This document shows positions 33,646-41,653 of a stretch of DNA of 64,000 nucleotides, in pieces (within the stretch, counting starts at the first letter, position 1; every line of letters begins with the position of its first letter). The notes under the pieces are model-generated. The model was not told the origin of the DNA. It searched no databases and saw only the letters and a program-made list of their open reading frames with translations. The position numbers and the translations under genes are program-made. The stretch spans positions 678,590 through 742,589 of the forward strand of contig NZ_JASNWE010000001.1 in NCBI RefSeq assembly GCF_030283145.1. Direction: 5' to 3'. The DNA is from Actinomadura xylanilytica (GTDB taxonomy: Bacteria; Actinomycetota; Actinomycetes; Streptosporangiales; Streptosporangiaceae).

Positions 33646-34707
33646 ATGTACACCGTGGCCAATGATTACCCCGTGGCCTCTGCGCGCTCGCGAGGCCGAC
33701 GGGGCGTTCTCGTGGGACGCGGCACCTCCCGGCGGCTGGCGGCGACCGCCTGCCTGACCGTGGCGGTCTCCATCACCGCCCCCGCGGTGACGGCGCACGC
33801 GGCGCCGAAGCCGAGCGCGAGTGAGGTCCGCAAGAAGCTCACCAAGCTCAACGAGCAGGTCGACCAGCTGGTGGAAAAGTACAACCAGGTCGACGAGCAG
33901 TTCAAGGTCGCCAAGAAGAAGCTCAAGGCGGCCAAGAAGGCGGGCGCGGCCGAGCGGAAGAGCTTCGACGAGCAGCGCCGCAAGATCGCCGCGATGGCGG
34001 CCACCGCCTACAAGGCCGGCGACTCGGGCGACCTGCCCGGCTTCATCGGCAGCGAGAACCCGCAGGCGGTGCTGGACCAGACCGCGGTCCTCACCCAGCT
34101 CTCACAGAACCGCAGCTCCGAGCTGACTCAGTTCCTCGCCGCCACCCAGCGGCTGCGCCGTGAAGAGGCGCAGGCGCAGGCGACCTACAACGAGGTCGCG
34201 GGCAAGGCCAAGGAGCTCAAGGCCCAGAAGGCCAAGGTCGACAAGTCGGTCAACGCACAGAAGAAGATGCTGGCCAAGCTGGGCCAGTCGACCGGCTCGA
34301 CCGGTGGCGGCGGCGGCGGTGGCACCGGCGGCTCGTACACCGGCCCGGCCAGCGGCTCGGCGCGCACGGCGCTCAACTTCGCCTACGCGCAGCTCGGCAA
34401 GCCCTACTCCTACGGGGCGACCGGTCCGAGCTCGTTCGACTGCTCCGGCCTCACCATGCGGGCCTGGGAGGCGGCGGGGGTCGGCATCACCCGCACCACC
34501 AACTCGCAGTTCGCCGCCACCAAGCGCGTCGACAAGAGCGCCCTCCAGCCCGGCGACCTGGTGTTCTTCAGCAGCCTCGGGCACGTCGGGATGTACGTCG
34601 GCGGCGGCAAGATGATCCACGCCCCGCGCACGGGCAAGAACGTCGAGATCGTCGACATCGGCTCGGGGTACTACGCGTCCAACTACTACGGTTCGGGACG
34701 CCCCTGA
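33646..34707 (+). CDS. Secreted NlpC/P60 peptidoglycan endopeptidase
   Basis: A 353-residue exported wall hydrolase. The signal peptide covers about 1-50 (RRLAATACLTVAVSITAPAVTAHA). A long coiled coil (about 55-210, Lys/Ala/Glu-rich), a Gly-rich linker and the NlpC/P60 domain follow. The catalytic Cys is near 266 (SSFDCSG) and His near 313 (GHVGMYVG), with HAPRTG after it. The layout matches RipA/RipC-type endopeptidases that cut peptide stems during division or growth. ATG at 33646 is supported by GAGAGGGG. Confidence 0.92.
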   Translation: MYTVANDYPVASARSRGRRGVLVGRGTSRRLAATACLTVAVSITAPAVTAHAAPKPSASEVRKKLTKLNEQVDQLVEKYNQVDEQFKVAKKKLKAAKKAGAAERKSFDEQRRKIAAMAATAYKAGDSGDLPGFIGSENPQAVLDQTAVLTQLSQNRSSELTQFLAATQRLRREEAQAQATYNEVAGKAKELKAQKAKVDKSVNAQKKMLAKLGQSTGSTGGGGGGGTGGSYTGPASGSARTALNFAYAQLGKPYSYGATGPSSFDCSGLTMRAWEAAGVGITRTTNSQFAATKRVDKSALQPGDLVFFSSLGHVGMYVGGGKMIHAPRTGKNVEIVDIGSGYYASNYYGSGRP

Positions 34708-34731
34708 CACTGCTTTTTTAGCGGCGCCGTC

Positions 34732-34775
34732 CGGGCCCGCCCGCCAGTCCCCTCGGGGGCCGGAGGGCGGGCCCG
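34732..34775 (+). terminator. Terminator after the first NlpC/P60 gene
   Basis: CGGGCCCGCCC (34732-34742) pairs with GGGCGGGCCCG (34765-34775). A run of seven T residues (34713-34719) precedes it rather than following it. Confidence 0.65.
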
Positions 34776-35228
34776 AGTCGTTTCCCGGACGGGCCCGGAC
34801 CGCTTCCGGGGGCTCGCGCGAGCCCCTGAGCTGGCACTTGTCGGTTTTGCCGGGATTTGCCTTCTGAATACCTTTTGGTACTTTGGCACCTACTCGGGAC
34901 GCCCGCCAGGCGCCCACCGCCCCGTCGGCGCCTCCCAGGCGCCGTCCCCACGGGGCCACACCCCCGCGGTGCGCACCACGTACCGCTCCCCGGACGGCAC
35001 CGTCCAGGTGCCGCCTCCGTCTCTCCGGAGACCGGCCGGCCCGGCCGCATCGTGCGCACTCCCCCAGCGTGCATGGCGCTGAGAGCGCGCCACGACGGCC
35101 CCCAGGGCACCGGCCCGACGGCTCCACATCAGCGGAGCCGTCAACCCCGAACAGAACCAAGCCGCTCCTTCGCACACGGGACACCCGTCCTGTGCCGGGC
35201 CCCATCGCGCCCAAGGACCATAGCGGCA
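34776..35228. other. Long non-coding leader region
   Basis: About 450 bp with no credible gene. A short AT-rich patch near 34836-34885 contains TTTGCC (34856-34861), 17 bp, then TACTTT (34879-34884), a possible promoter for the riboswitch transcript. The small inverted repeat TACC-TTTT-GGTA overlaps it. Open frames here on both strands lack start signals and family motifs. Confidence 0.4.
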
Positions 35229-35399
35229 ACGCCGAGTCCGCCATCGCGCGGAGCCGGGGACCCACATCGCCGCGTTCAGCCCCCTGAACCGGCTCCCCGG
35301 GGTGAATCGGCGCGCCCCTCCCTCCGGAACCCCCGGTGGGCGACGGCACGCCGTAGGGCGGCTTCCACGCCCGAACCCGTCAGCTAACCCGGTAGGCGT
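35229..35399 (+). ncRNA. ydaO-type cyclic-di-AMP riboswitch, copy 1
   Basis: The conserved blocks of the actinobacterial ydaO/yuaA class are present in order: GCCGAGTCCGCC, GAGCCGGGGACCC, GGGGTGAATC, CCGTAGGG, GCTTCCACGCCCGAACCC and GTCAGCTAACCCGGTAGGCG. A closing helix can form between ACGCC (35229-35233) and GGCGT (35395-35399). The class binds c-di-AMP and commonly controls wall hydrolases in actinobacteria. The gene behind it encodes an NlpC/P60 hydrolase whose ribosome-binding site starts only 7 nt later. Confidence 0.9.
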
Positions 35400-35417
35400 C
35401 TGGAAGAAGGAGAACCC

Positions 35418-35975
35418 CTGTCCAGCAACGCTGTCAGCAGCATGTCCCGCCGTGCCCGGATATCGGGCGGCCTCGTGGCCGCAACGGTGGTGACCACTCC
35501 CCTCATCGCGGCCGTCCAGGCGGCGCCGGCCGAGGCCGCCGCCAAGCCCGTACCGGTCGCCAAGGTCGTCAAGCAGGCCAAGCACAAGTCCTGGGCCGAA
35601 CGGCAGAAGCTCGCCAAGCGCGCCCTCGCCTACGCCCAGAAGAAGAAGGGCAAGCCCTACCGCTACGGCGCGGCGGGCCCGAACGCCTTCGACTGCTCGG
35701 GCCTGGTCCAGTGGTCGTACAAGAAGGCCGGGGTCACTCTGCCCCGCGTCACCACCGCCCAGTACAAGGCCGTGAAGAACAAGGTCTCCTGGAACAAGCT
35801 CGCCCCCGGCGACCTGGTGTTCTTCAACGGCAAGGGCCATGTCGGCATGGTCACCAAGCACGTCGGCAAGAAGGTCTACATGATCCACGCTCCCAACAGC
35901 GGGAGCCAGGTCAAGGTGGTCAAGCTCAACGACTACCGCAAGAAGACCTTCGCCGGCGCCGTCCGTCCCTACTGA
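35418..35975 (+). CDS. Riboswitch-controlled NlpC/P60 hydrolase, probable CTG start
   Basis: A 185-residue secreted hydrolase. It has a signal peptide (RARISGGLVAATVVTTPLIA), a Lys/Ala-rich spacer and one NlpC/P60 domain. Cys is near 93 (NAFDCSG) and the active-site His is in GHVGMVTKHVG, with HAPNSG after it. The ribosome-binding site GAAGGAG (35406-35412) is 5 nt before a CTG codon in the same frame. The first ATG is 24 nt further down with no such site. CTG at 35418 is therefore the likely start, giving SSNAVSSMSRRA at the N-terminus. c-di-AMP control is expected from the leader. Confidence 0.88.
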   Translation: MSSNAVSSMSRRARISGGLVAATVVTTPLIAAVQAAPAEAAAKPVPVAKVVKQAKHKSWAERQKLAKRALAYAQKKKGKPYRYGAAGPNAFDCSGLVQWSYKKAGVTLPRVTTAQYKAVKNKVSWNKLAPGDLVFFNGKGHVGMVTKHVGKKVYMIHAPNSGSQVKVVKLNDYRKKTFAGAVRPY

Positions 35976-36032
35976 CGGGCGGCTGAGCCCGACCACGGAC
36001 GTGGTCGCCCAGTCCCCTGCTCCTCCATCCTG

Positions 36033-36059
36033 GGGACTCCCCATCCCCTGAGGAGTCCC
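36033..36059 (+). terminator. Weak hairpin after the second NlpC/P60 gene
   Basis: GGGACTCC (36033-36040) pairs with GGAGTCCC (36052-36059). It lies 58 nt after the stop and may end the first riboswitch transcript. Confidence 0.4.
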
Positions 36060-36167
36060 GCGCCCCGTCCCGCTCCACCGCGGACGCCGTGCGCGGGGGG
36101 CGGCCACGTCCCTTCCCCCCTGGGGAATCCGACAGTTCACATCCGGAGCGCCCTCACAGGGCGCCCC

Positions 36168-36303
36168 ACCGCCGAGTGCGCCCGGTGCCAGTACGGCACC
36201 GCGGCACAGCCGGGGACCCATCGTTCCCTGGGGTGAATCGGCCTCTTCACAGGCCGTAGGGCAGCTTCCACGCCCGAACCCGTCAGCTAACCCGGTAGGC
36301 GGT
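36168..36303 (+). ncRNA. ydaO-type cyclic-di-AMP riboswitch, copy 2
   Basis: It holds the same block order as copy 1: GCCGAGTGCGCC, CAGCCGGGGACCC, GGGGTGAATC, CCGTAGGG and the 3' block ending GTCAGCTAACCCGGTAGGCGG. The closing helix would be ACCGCC (36168-36173) with GGCGGT (36298-36303). It differs in sequence from copy 1 while keeping pairing, which is good evidence of a real structured RNA. A CHAP-domain wall hydrolase follows. Confidence 0.9.
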
Positions 36304-36326
36304 ATGGAAGCCAAGGAGATACCGCC
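36298..36326 (+). promoter_or_regulatory. Hairpin presenting the ribosome-binding site of the CHAP gene
   Basis: GGCGGTAT (36298-36305) is fully complementary to ATACCGCC (36319-36326). The 13-nt loop holds AAGGAG, and the next base is the GTG start. The left arm is also the 3' strand of the riboswitch closing helix, so the two pairings exclude each other. This is a likely expression platform; which state is ON cannot be told from sequence. Confidence 0.7.
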
Positions 36327-37061
36327 GTGACAGGCACGCACCAACGCAAGTCCACCCCCCTGGTCATCAGCCTCCGCACCACCGTCGGCGTCGTCGCCGG
36401 TGCGGCCGTCCTCAGCACCGCCGCCGTCGCCGCCCAGGCCGCGGTGTTCTCGCCGGGGAAGGCCGAGGTCTCCGCAGCAGCGGCGGCCGTGCAGATGCCG
36501 GGCGAGCGGCCCCGCTCCGCGTCGCCCGCGCCCAAGAAGGCCAAGGCCGCCAAGGGCAGGCCGGCCAAGAAGAAGCCGACCGCCGGGGAGGCCATCAAGG
36601 TGGCCAAGTCCCAGCTCGGGGTCGAGGAGAACGGCTCCGGCAAGACCAAGTTCCAGGACTGGTACATGTCCACCGACCGGGCCAAGGAGACCGTCAAGCG
36701 CGACGGCGGCTCGGTCTCCGGATACAGCGAAGCCCAGTGGTGCGACATGTTCGTCTCCTGGGTCGGCGAGCAGGTCGGCTTCAGCGACCAGGTGGGCACC
36801 GACGCCTGGACCGTCGCGCACGCCGAATGGTTCAAGAAGCAGGGCCGCTGGGGCACCGCGCCCAAGCCCGGCGCCATCGTCTTCTTCTCCTGGAACGGTG
36901 ACAAGAGCACCGACGCGATCGTCCATGTCGGCATGGTGATCAAGGACAACAAGGACGGCACCGTCGAGACCGTCGAGGGCAACACCAGCAACGCGGTCAA
37001 GGTGAGGCAGCGCGACACCGGCAGCATCGTCGGGTACGGCTACCCCGAGTACGCCAAGTAA
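36327..37061 (+). CDS. Riboswitch-controlled CHAP-domain wall hydrolase
   Basis: A 244-residue secreted amidase/endopeptidase. The signal peptide is followed by an Ala/Pro/Lys-rich spacer (PAPKKAKAAKGRPAKKKPTA). The CHAP domain has Cys near 139 (EAQWCDMFVSWV) and His near 200 (IVHVGMV), with EGNTS downstream. These enzymes cut amide bonds in peptidoglycan. The GTG start has AAGGAG 8 bp upstream, inside a hairpin loop. Confidence 0.88.
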   Translation: MTGTHQRKSTPLVISLRTTVGVVAGAAVLSTAAVAAQAAVFSPGKAEVSAAAAAVQMPGERPRSASPAPKKAKAAKGRPAKKKPTAGEAIKVAKSQLGVEENGSGKTKFQDWYMSTDRAKETVKRDGGSVSGYSEAQWCDMFVSWVGEQVGFSDQVGTDAWTVAHAEWFKKQGRWGTAPKPGAIVFFSWNGDKSTDAIVHVGMVIKDNKDGTVETVEGNTSNAVKVRQRDTGSIVGYGYPEYAK

Positions 37062-37084
37062 CCGGAAGCGCCGACCGGCCGGAA

Positions 37085-37114
37085 GCGCCGGGTCCCGGGC
37101 ACGGGACCCGGCGC
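37085..37114 (+). terminator. Terminator after the CHAP gene
   Basis: A perfect 13-bp stem: GCGCCGGGTCCCG (37085-37097) with CGGGACCCGGCGC (37102-37114), loop GGCA. The next gene begins 28 bp later from its own -10 box. Confidence 0.8.
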
Positions 37115-37129
37115 CCGGCCGCGGCTGAA

Positions 37130-37135
37130 TAGGAT
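37130..37135 (+). promoter_or_regulatory. -10 element of a leaderless metallopeptidase mRNA
   Basis: TAGGAT ends 7 nt before the ATG at 37143, directly after the preceding terminator. Confidence 0.5.
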
Positions 37136-37142
37136 CGCGGCC

Positions 37143-38426
37143 ATGGAGGACGACCCCCGGCTCGCGGAGGTGGAAGGCGGCGCGCGGCGGCTCTCGCGGC
37201 GCGGCGCCCTCGCTCTCGGCACCGCCGGACTGGCCACCTGCCTCACGGCGGGGGCCGGCCTCGTCGCGGCCCGCTCCGGCGGCCCGCGTCCGCCCGCGGC
37301 CGGAACCGGCCCCGGTTCCGGCGCGCCCGCCGGGCCGTTCGCCCCGGGCCCGGCCCGCGACATCCTGGCCAACCGGGCGCGCGCCGTCCGTGACGGCGAC
37401 CGCACCGCCTTCCTGGCCACCGTCGGCTCGGCGCCGGCGGCCGTCCAGGACGCGCAGGCCCGGCTGTACGACAACCTCCGCCGGCTCCCCCTCGACTCCT
37501 GGGAGGAGCGGCTCTCCGCCGTCGAGTCGGACTCCGCCGACGCCGCGGTCGTCCGGGTCGAGCTGCGGTACCAGCTGCGCGGCTTCGACCGCGGGCAGGT
37601 GCAGCGCACCCGCCGGCTGACCCTCGCGCCCCGCTCCGGCGCCTGGGTGATCGTCGGCGCCGGCGCGGGCGGCGACGACGCCGACTTCTGGGACGGCGCG
37701 CCGCTGCGCGCCGTCCGCGGCAGGTCCAGCCTGGTGATCGGCGACGCCCCGGAGCTGGCCGAGATCTCCCGCCGGCTGGACGCCGCCGTGCCCGCGGTCA
37801 CCGGGGTCGTCGGGAAGGGCTGGGCCCGCCGCGCGGTGGCCCTGGTCCCCGCGGGCGCCGCCCAGGCCGCGGCGCTCGCCGGGCCCCGGCAGAACCTGCG
37901 CGAGATCGCCGCGCTGGCCACCCGCGCGCCCGGCGCCGCCGGCGGGCGCGGCGAGGACCGCATCATCATCTCCCCCGGCACCTTCGGGCGGCTGAACTCC
38001 CTCGGCCGCGACGTGGTCCTCACCCACGAGCTGACCCACGTCGCCACCGGCGGCGCCGGCGATACCCGCACCCCGCTCTGGCTGATCGAGGGCTTCGCCG
38101 ACTACGTCGGCTACCGCAGGGCCGAGGTGGACGTCCGGGCGGCGGCCGGCGAGCTGCGCCGCGACCTGGTGGCCGGACGGCTCCCCGCCGCGCTGCCGGG
38201 CCGCGAGGCGTTCGCCGGGACCTCGCCGCGGCTCTCCCAGGCGTACCAGGAGGCATGGCTCGCCTGCCGGATGATCTCCGACCGATACGGTGAGGCGACC
38301 CTCGTACGCCTGTACCGGGCCGCCGGGCACGCCCCGGAGGCCACCGCGCTGCGCGACGTGCTCGGCCTCACCCGGGACCGCCTCACCGCCATGTGGCGCG
38401 ACTACCTGAAGAAGGAGTTGCGATGA
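37143..38426 (+). CDS. Exported gluzincin-type metallopeptidase, MA-like
   Basis: A 427-residue protein. The N-terminus carries a twin-arginine-like signal (RRLSRRGALALGTAGLATCL). The zinc motif HELTH lies at about 295-299, and the third-ligand Glu lies in LIEGFADYVGY about 20 residues on, the gluzincin arrangement. The segment before it resembles a small ligand-binding domain (NTF2-like, about 70-180). The substrate is unknown. Its stop overlaps the ATG of the next membrane protease (ATGA), so the two are co-translated. Confidence 0.8.
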   Translation: MEDDPRLAEVEGGARRLSRRGALALGTAGLATCLTAGAGLVAARSGGPRPPAAGTGPGSGAPAGPFAPGPARDILANRARAVRDGDRTAFLATVGSAPAAVQDAQARLYDNLRRLPLDSWEERLSAVESDSADAAVVRVELRYQLRGFDRGQVQRTRRLTLAPRSGAWVIVGAGAGGDDADFWDGAPLRAVRGRSSLVIGDAPELAEISRRLDAAVPAVTGVVGKGWARRAVALVPAGAAQAAALAGPRQNLREIAALATRAPGAAGGRGEDRIIISPGTFGRLNSLGRDVVLTHELTHVATGGAGDTRTPLWLIEGFADYVGYRRAEVDVRAAAGELRRDLVAGRLPAALPGREAFAGTSPRLSQAYQEAWLACRMISDRYGEATLVRLYRAAGHAPEATALRDVLGLTRDRLTAMWRDYLKKELR

Positions 38427-39763
38427 GCGAGCCGCCCCCCGACCGCGGGATGCGGCGGGCCAGGGTCGCCGCCGCCGGCACGGCCGCCGTGCTCTTCGCC
38501 GCGGTCGGCGCACTCCTCGGGCTGACCACCCCGTGGAACCCGCTGCCCGGCCACGTGCCCGGCGGCCACACCGCCGCGGACCGGGCCCTCGACTTCACCC
38601 CGGCCGAGATCGCCCGGTCGAAGGCGTTCGACTCGGCCCTCAACCCGCCCGCCTACAGCGGCCTGCTGGTGGGCCTGGCCGTCGTGCTCGCGCTCGGCCT
38701 GAGCCCGCTCGGCGCCCGCCTGATCGGCCGGGCCGCCGCCCGGGTGCGGCGCCGCCCGCTGCGCGTGGCGCTGGCGGCGGTCACGCTGACCACAGTGTTC
38801 CGGCTGGCCGGGCTACCGTTCGACGTGTGGAGAGAGTCGGTGCTGCGCCGCTACGGGCTGTCCACGCAGTCCTGGCCGTCCTGGCTGGCCGACCAGCTCA
38901 AGTCGCTCGGCGTGACCTGGGTCATCTACACGATCGCGCTGCTGCTGCTCTACGCGGTGATCAGGCGCTTCCCGCGCTACTGGTGGGCCGGGGCGGCGGC
39001 GGGCGGCCTCGTGCTCGTCATCGCGGTGTCGTTCCTCTACCCGATCGCGGTCGAGCCGGTGTTCAACAAGTTCCACCCGCTGCCGCAGGGCCGGCTGCGG
39101 TCCGACCTGCTCACGATGGCCGAGCGGGACGGGGTGCCGGTGAAGGACGTGCTGGTCGCCGACGCGTCCCGGCGGACGACCTCCCTGAACGCCTACGTGT
39201 CCGGCTTCGGTTCGACCCGACGCATCGTCGTCTACGACACGCTGCTGAAGTCGCCCCCGGCGCGGGTCGAGTCGATCGTCGCGCACGAGCTGGGCCACGC
39301 CAAGCGCGACGACGTCCTGTGGGGCACCCTGGTCGGCGCGCTCGGCGTCGCCGGCGCCCTCTGCCTGCTCCAGCTCCTGATGACCTCGCCGTGGCTGCTG
39401 CGCCGCGCCGGCGTCCGGGCGGGGCCGGGCAAGGACGGCGGGGCCGCCGATCCGCGGTCGGCGGCGCTGCTGCTGGCGCTGGTCACCGTCGCCACCCAGG
39501 TCGGCACGCCGGTGCAGAACCTGGTCAGCCGGCACATCGAGGCCCGCGCCGACGCCCACGCGCTCGACCTGACCCGCGACCCCGGCGTCTTCGTGTCGAT
39601 GCAGCACGAGCTCTCAGTGCGCAACATCTCCGACCTCGCCCCGAACCCGGTGGAGTACCTGCTGTGGCTCACCCACCCGGCGGGGCCCGCGCGGATCGCG
39701 ATGGCCCGCGACTGGGCCCGGATGCACGACGTCCCCGTCCCGCCTCCGCTGCGAAGCCCCTGA
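38423..39763 (+). CDS. M48-family membrane metallopeptidase (Ste24/CaaX type)
   Basis: A 446-residue membrane protease with six or seven hydrophobic segments. HELGH is at 288-292 and the downstream Glu ligand lies in EARADAHAL. The block DASRRTTSLNAYVSGFGSTRRI before it is typical of Ste24 proteases. Homologues process or degrade membrane proteins. The ATG overlaps the stop of the exported metallopeptidase and has AAGGAG upstream. Confidence 0.9.
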   Translation: MSEPPPDRGMRRARVAAAGTAAVLFAAVGALLGLTTPWNPLPGHVPGGHTAADRALDFTPAEIARSKAFDSALNPPAYSGLLVGLAVVLALGLSPLGARLIGRAAARVRRRPLRVALAAVTLTTVFRLAGLPFDVWRESVLRRYGLSTQSWPSWLADQLKSLGVTWVIYTIALLLLYAVIRRFPRYWWAGAAAGGLVLVIAVSFLYPIAVEPVFNKFHPLPQGRLRSDLLTMAERDGVPVKDVLVADASRRTTSLNAYVSGFGSTRRIVVYDTLLKSPPARVESIVAHELGHAKRDDVLWGTLVGALGVAGALCLLQLLMTSPWLLRRAGVRAGPGKDGGAADPRSAALLLALVTVATQVGTPVQNLVSRHIEARADAHALDLTRDPGVFVSMQHELSVRNISDLAPNPVEYLLWLTHPAGPARIAMARDWARMHDVPVPPPLRSP

Positions 39764-39836
39764 GCGGACGCGAGAGGACCCCGCCCGGGGCGACCGGCCC
39801 CGGACGGGGTCACGGCCGTCCGGGACGGGGTCCCGG

Positions 39837-39862
39837 CCGCCGGCCCCTCCCGGGGCCGGCGG
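39837..39862. terminator. Bidirectional terminator between M48 and L,D-transpeptidase genes
   Basis: A perfect 11-bp stem (CCGCCGGCCCC at 39837-39847, complement at 39852-39862) with loop TCCC lies in the convergent gap. Confidence 0.8.
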
Positions 39863-39868
39863 AGGCGC

Positions 39869-41110
39869 TCAGGCCGGCGCGGTCTGCGCGGTGACCTGCG
39901 GACCGGTCGTCATCGACCGCTTCAGCGCGCTGCCCTTCGTCCAGTCGGACCACGAGAGCTGCCAGTAGCCCCAGCCGTTCTCGGGCTCCAGCTTCCGGCT
40001 GGTGCCCGTCACCTTGAACGGGTCGCCCCGGTAGGAGAAGTTGTAGAACCAGCGGGCCGCCGACTCGCTCGCGTTGATGCACCCGTGGCTGACGTTGCTG
40101 TTGCCCTGCGAGCCCACCGACCACGGGGCGCTGTGCACGTACTCGCCGCTGTCGGAGATGCGCACCGCCGAGTTCACCACCTGCCGGTAGTAGCCCGCGC
40201 AACCCGGCCCGCAGCCGACCGTGGAGGAGTCCATGACGACCGGGTCGTCCTTCTCCATGGTCAGGTGGTTCCCGTTGGTGGTGGTGTACTGGGTCGCGCC
40301 GCCCATGCCCATGCTGATCGGGATGGTGCGGACCTTCTTTCCGTTCTTGCGGACGGTCATCTCGTGCGAGTCCTCGCTCGCCTTGCTGATGTGCTCGTCG
40401 CCGATCCGGAAGTCGACCCGGTAGTTCTTGCCGCCGTACACGCCCTTGGCCGCGCTCACGCCGCTCAGGTGCGCGCGGAAGCTCACGTTGGTGTGCCGGG
40501 GCCAGTACTTCTTGGTGCGGTACACCACGCTCTGGTCGCCGAACCAGTGCCAGCCGCCCTCGACCGGCCGGCTGGAGCGCACCTCCAGCCCCCGCTCGAC
40601 CGCGGCCCGGTCGGTGACCGGACGGTCGAAGTTGACGATGATCGGGATGCCGACGCCGACCTTCTCCTTGTTGAAGGGCGCCTCGACCGTGGTCGCGACC
40701 GTCCGCTTCGCCTTGGCGGTGCCGAACTTGCTGCTGACCGTCCGCGTCCGGCCGTCCTTGCCGAGCGCGGTCGCGGTCACGTCGTAGTCGGCGCCCGGAT
40801 CGAGCGTCCAGCGGGACCGCCACTGCGTCCGGTCCGCGTTGAGGTCGCCCTCGACCGGAGTCCCCTTCGTGGAGACCGTGACGTCCTGGATCGTGCCGCG
40901 CTGCGCCTGGATGGCGATCGGGCTGTCGGGACTGAGCCGCCCGCCGCCCTCGCCCGGCGTCACCGCGAGCGCGACGCCGTTCGCGCCGGCGTCCACGCTC
41001 TCGCTGTCTGTGGAGCAGGCGGCGGCCCCGGCCGCCGCCACCGTCAATCCGATGAGCACCGCGGTGGCCCGCCGCCCCCGGTCCCTCGGTCTCGAACCGC
41101 CGACCAGCAC
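39869..41110 (-). CDS. L,D-transpeptidase lipoprotein
   Basis: It makes 3-3 crosslinks in peptidoglycan. The 413 residues begin with a lipoprotein signal (lipobox AGAAACS). Two Ig-like beta domains follow (about 50-250), then the YkuD catalytic domain with HGCIN (NVSHGCINAS) holding the catalytic Cys. A C-terminal Trp-rich tail (WGYWQLSWSDW) is typical of mycobacterial Ldt enzymes. I chose GTG at 41110, with GGGGGG 8 bp upstream; GTG at 41128 is the alternative. Confidence 0.92.
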   Translation of the reverse strand: MLVGGSRPRDRGRRATAVLIGLTVAAAGAAACSTDSESVDAGANGVALAVTPGEGGGRLSPDSPIAIQAQRGTIQDVTVSTKGTPVEGDLNADRTQWRSRWTLDPGADYDVTATALGKDGRTRTVSSKFGTAKAKRTVATTVEAPFNKEKVGVGIPIIVNFDRPVTDRAAVERGLEVRSSRPVEGGWHWFGDQSVVYRTKKYWPRHTNVSFRAHLSGVSAAKGVYGGKNYRVDFRIGDEHISKASEDSHEMTVRKNGKKVRTIPISMGMGGATQYTTTNGNHLTMEKDDPVVMDSSTVGCGPGCAGYYRQVVNSAVRISDSGEYVHSAPWSVGSQGNSNVSHGCINASESAARWFYNFSYRGDPFKVTGTSRKLEPENGWGYWQLSWSDWTKGSALKRSMTTGPQVTAQTAPA

Positions 41111-41181
41111 CGTCAACCCCCCGGTCACTTTGAGCGAGTACAGAACTTCGCAGCGTTATCGCCGCAACTTCGCCCATTATG

Positions 41182-41223
41182 AAGGGGGCCGGTCTCCGCG
41201 CCAATGCGGAAACCAGCCCCCTT
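41182..41223 (-). terminator. Terminator of the ctaCDF transcript
   Basis: An outer stem AAGGGGGC/GCCCCCTT and an inner interrupted stem (GGT-TCCGC with GCGGA-ACC) form a long hairpin 17 bp after ctaF. Confidence 0.75.
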
Positions 41224-41239
41224 GGGGATCCTTTACCGA

Positions 41240-41650
41240 TCAGTGGGCGAAATGACCCCGGTAGTACTCGAAAACCAGACCGATGGTCGACATCATGATG
41301 GCCGCGACGCCCACCAGCACCAGCCACCAGCCGAACACCACGCCGAGCGCGATGCACGCGGCCGACATTCCGACGAACAGCGGCCACCAGCTGTGCGGGC
41401 TGAAGAAGCCCAGCTCGCCCGCGGCGTCGGAGATGTTCCCCTCAGGGTCGTCCTCGTACAGCGGGCCGCCGTTGGCCGACTCCAGCCGCCGGACGGTGAA
41501 GTGGATGTAGAACCCGATCAGACCGGACAGGCCGATGGCCAGCCCGAGCGCTGTCGTGCCGGTCCAGTCCTTGGACCACAGCCAGTAGACGACGTCGGTG
41601 GCGAGGAAGAAGACCGCGCACCCGTAGAACATGAACGCCTGAACGCGCAT
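41240..41650 (-). CDS. ctaF: Cytochrome c oxidase subunit IV, actinobacterial type
   Basis: A 136-residue membrane subunit of the aa3 oxidase that is specific to actinobacteria. It has four hydrophobic segments (AFMFYGCAVFFLATDVVYWL, TALGLAIGLSGLIGFYIHF and two near the C-terminus). The loop between the pairs (LYEDDPEGNISDAAGELGFF) is acidic, with the FFSPHSWWPL block that is constant in the family. It starts 3 bp after ctaD. Confidence 0.93.
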   Translation of the reverse strand: MRVQAFMFYGCAVFFLATDVVYWLWSKDWTGTTALGLAIGLSGLIGFYIHFTVRRLESANGGPLYEDDPEGNISDAAGELGFFSPHSWWPLFVGMSAACIALGVVFGWWLVLVGVAAIMMSTIGLVFEYYRGHFAH

Positions 41651-41653
41651 CGG

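Noticed and set aside
34890..38513. A 1207-codon open frame on the minus strand across the hydrolase genes
   Set aside because: It is antisense to four well-supported genes and two riboswitches, low-complexity, without family motifs. High-GC DNA produces such long antisense frames.
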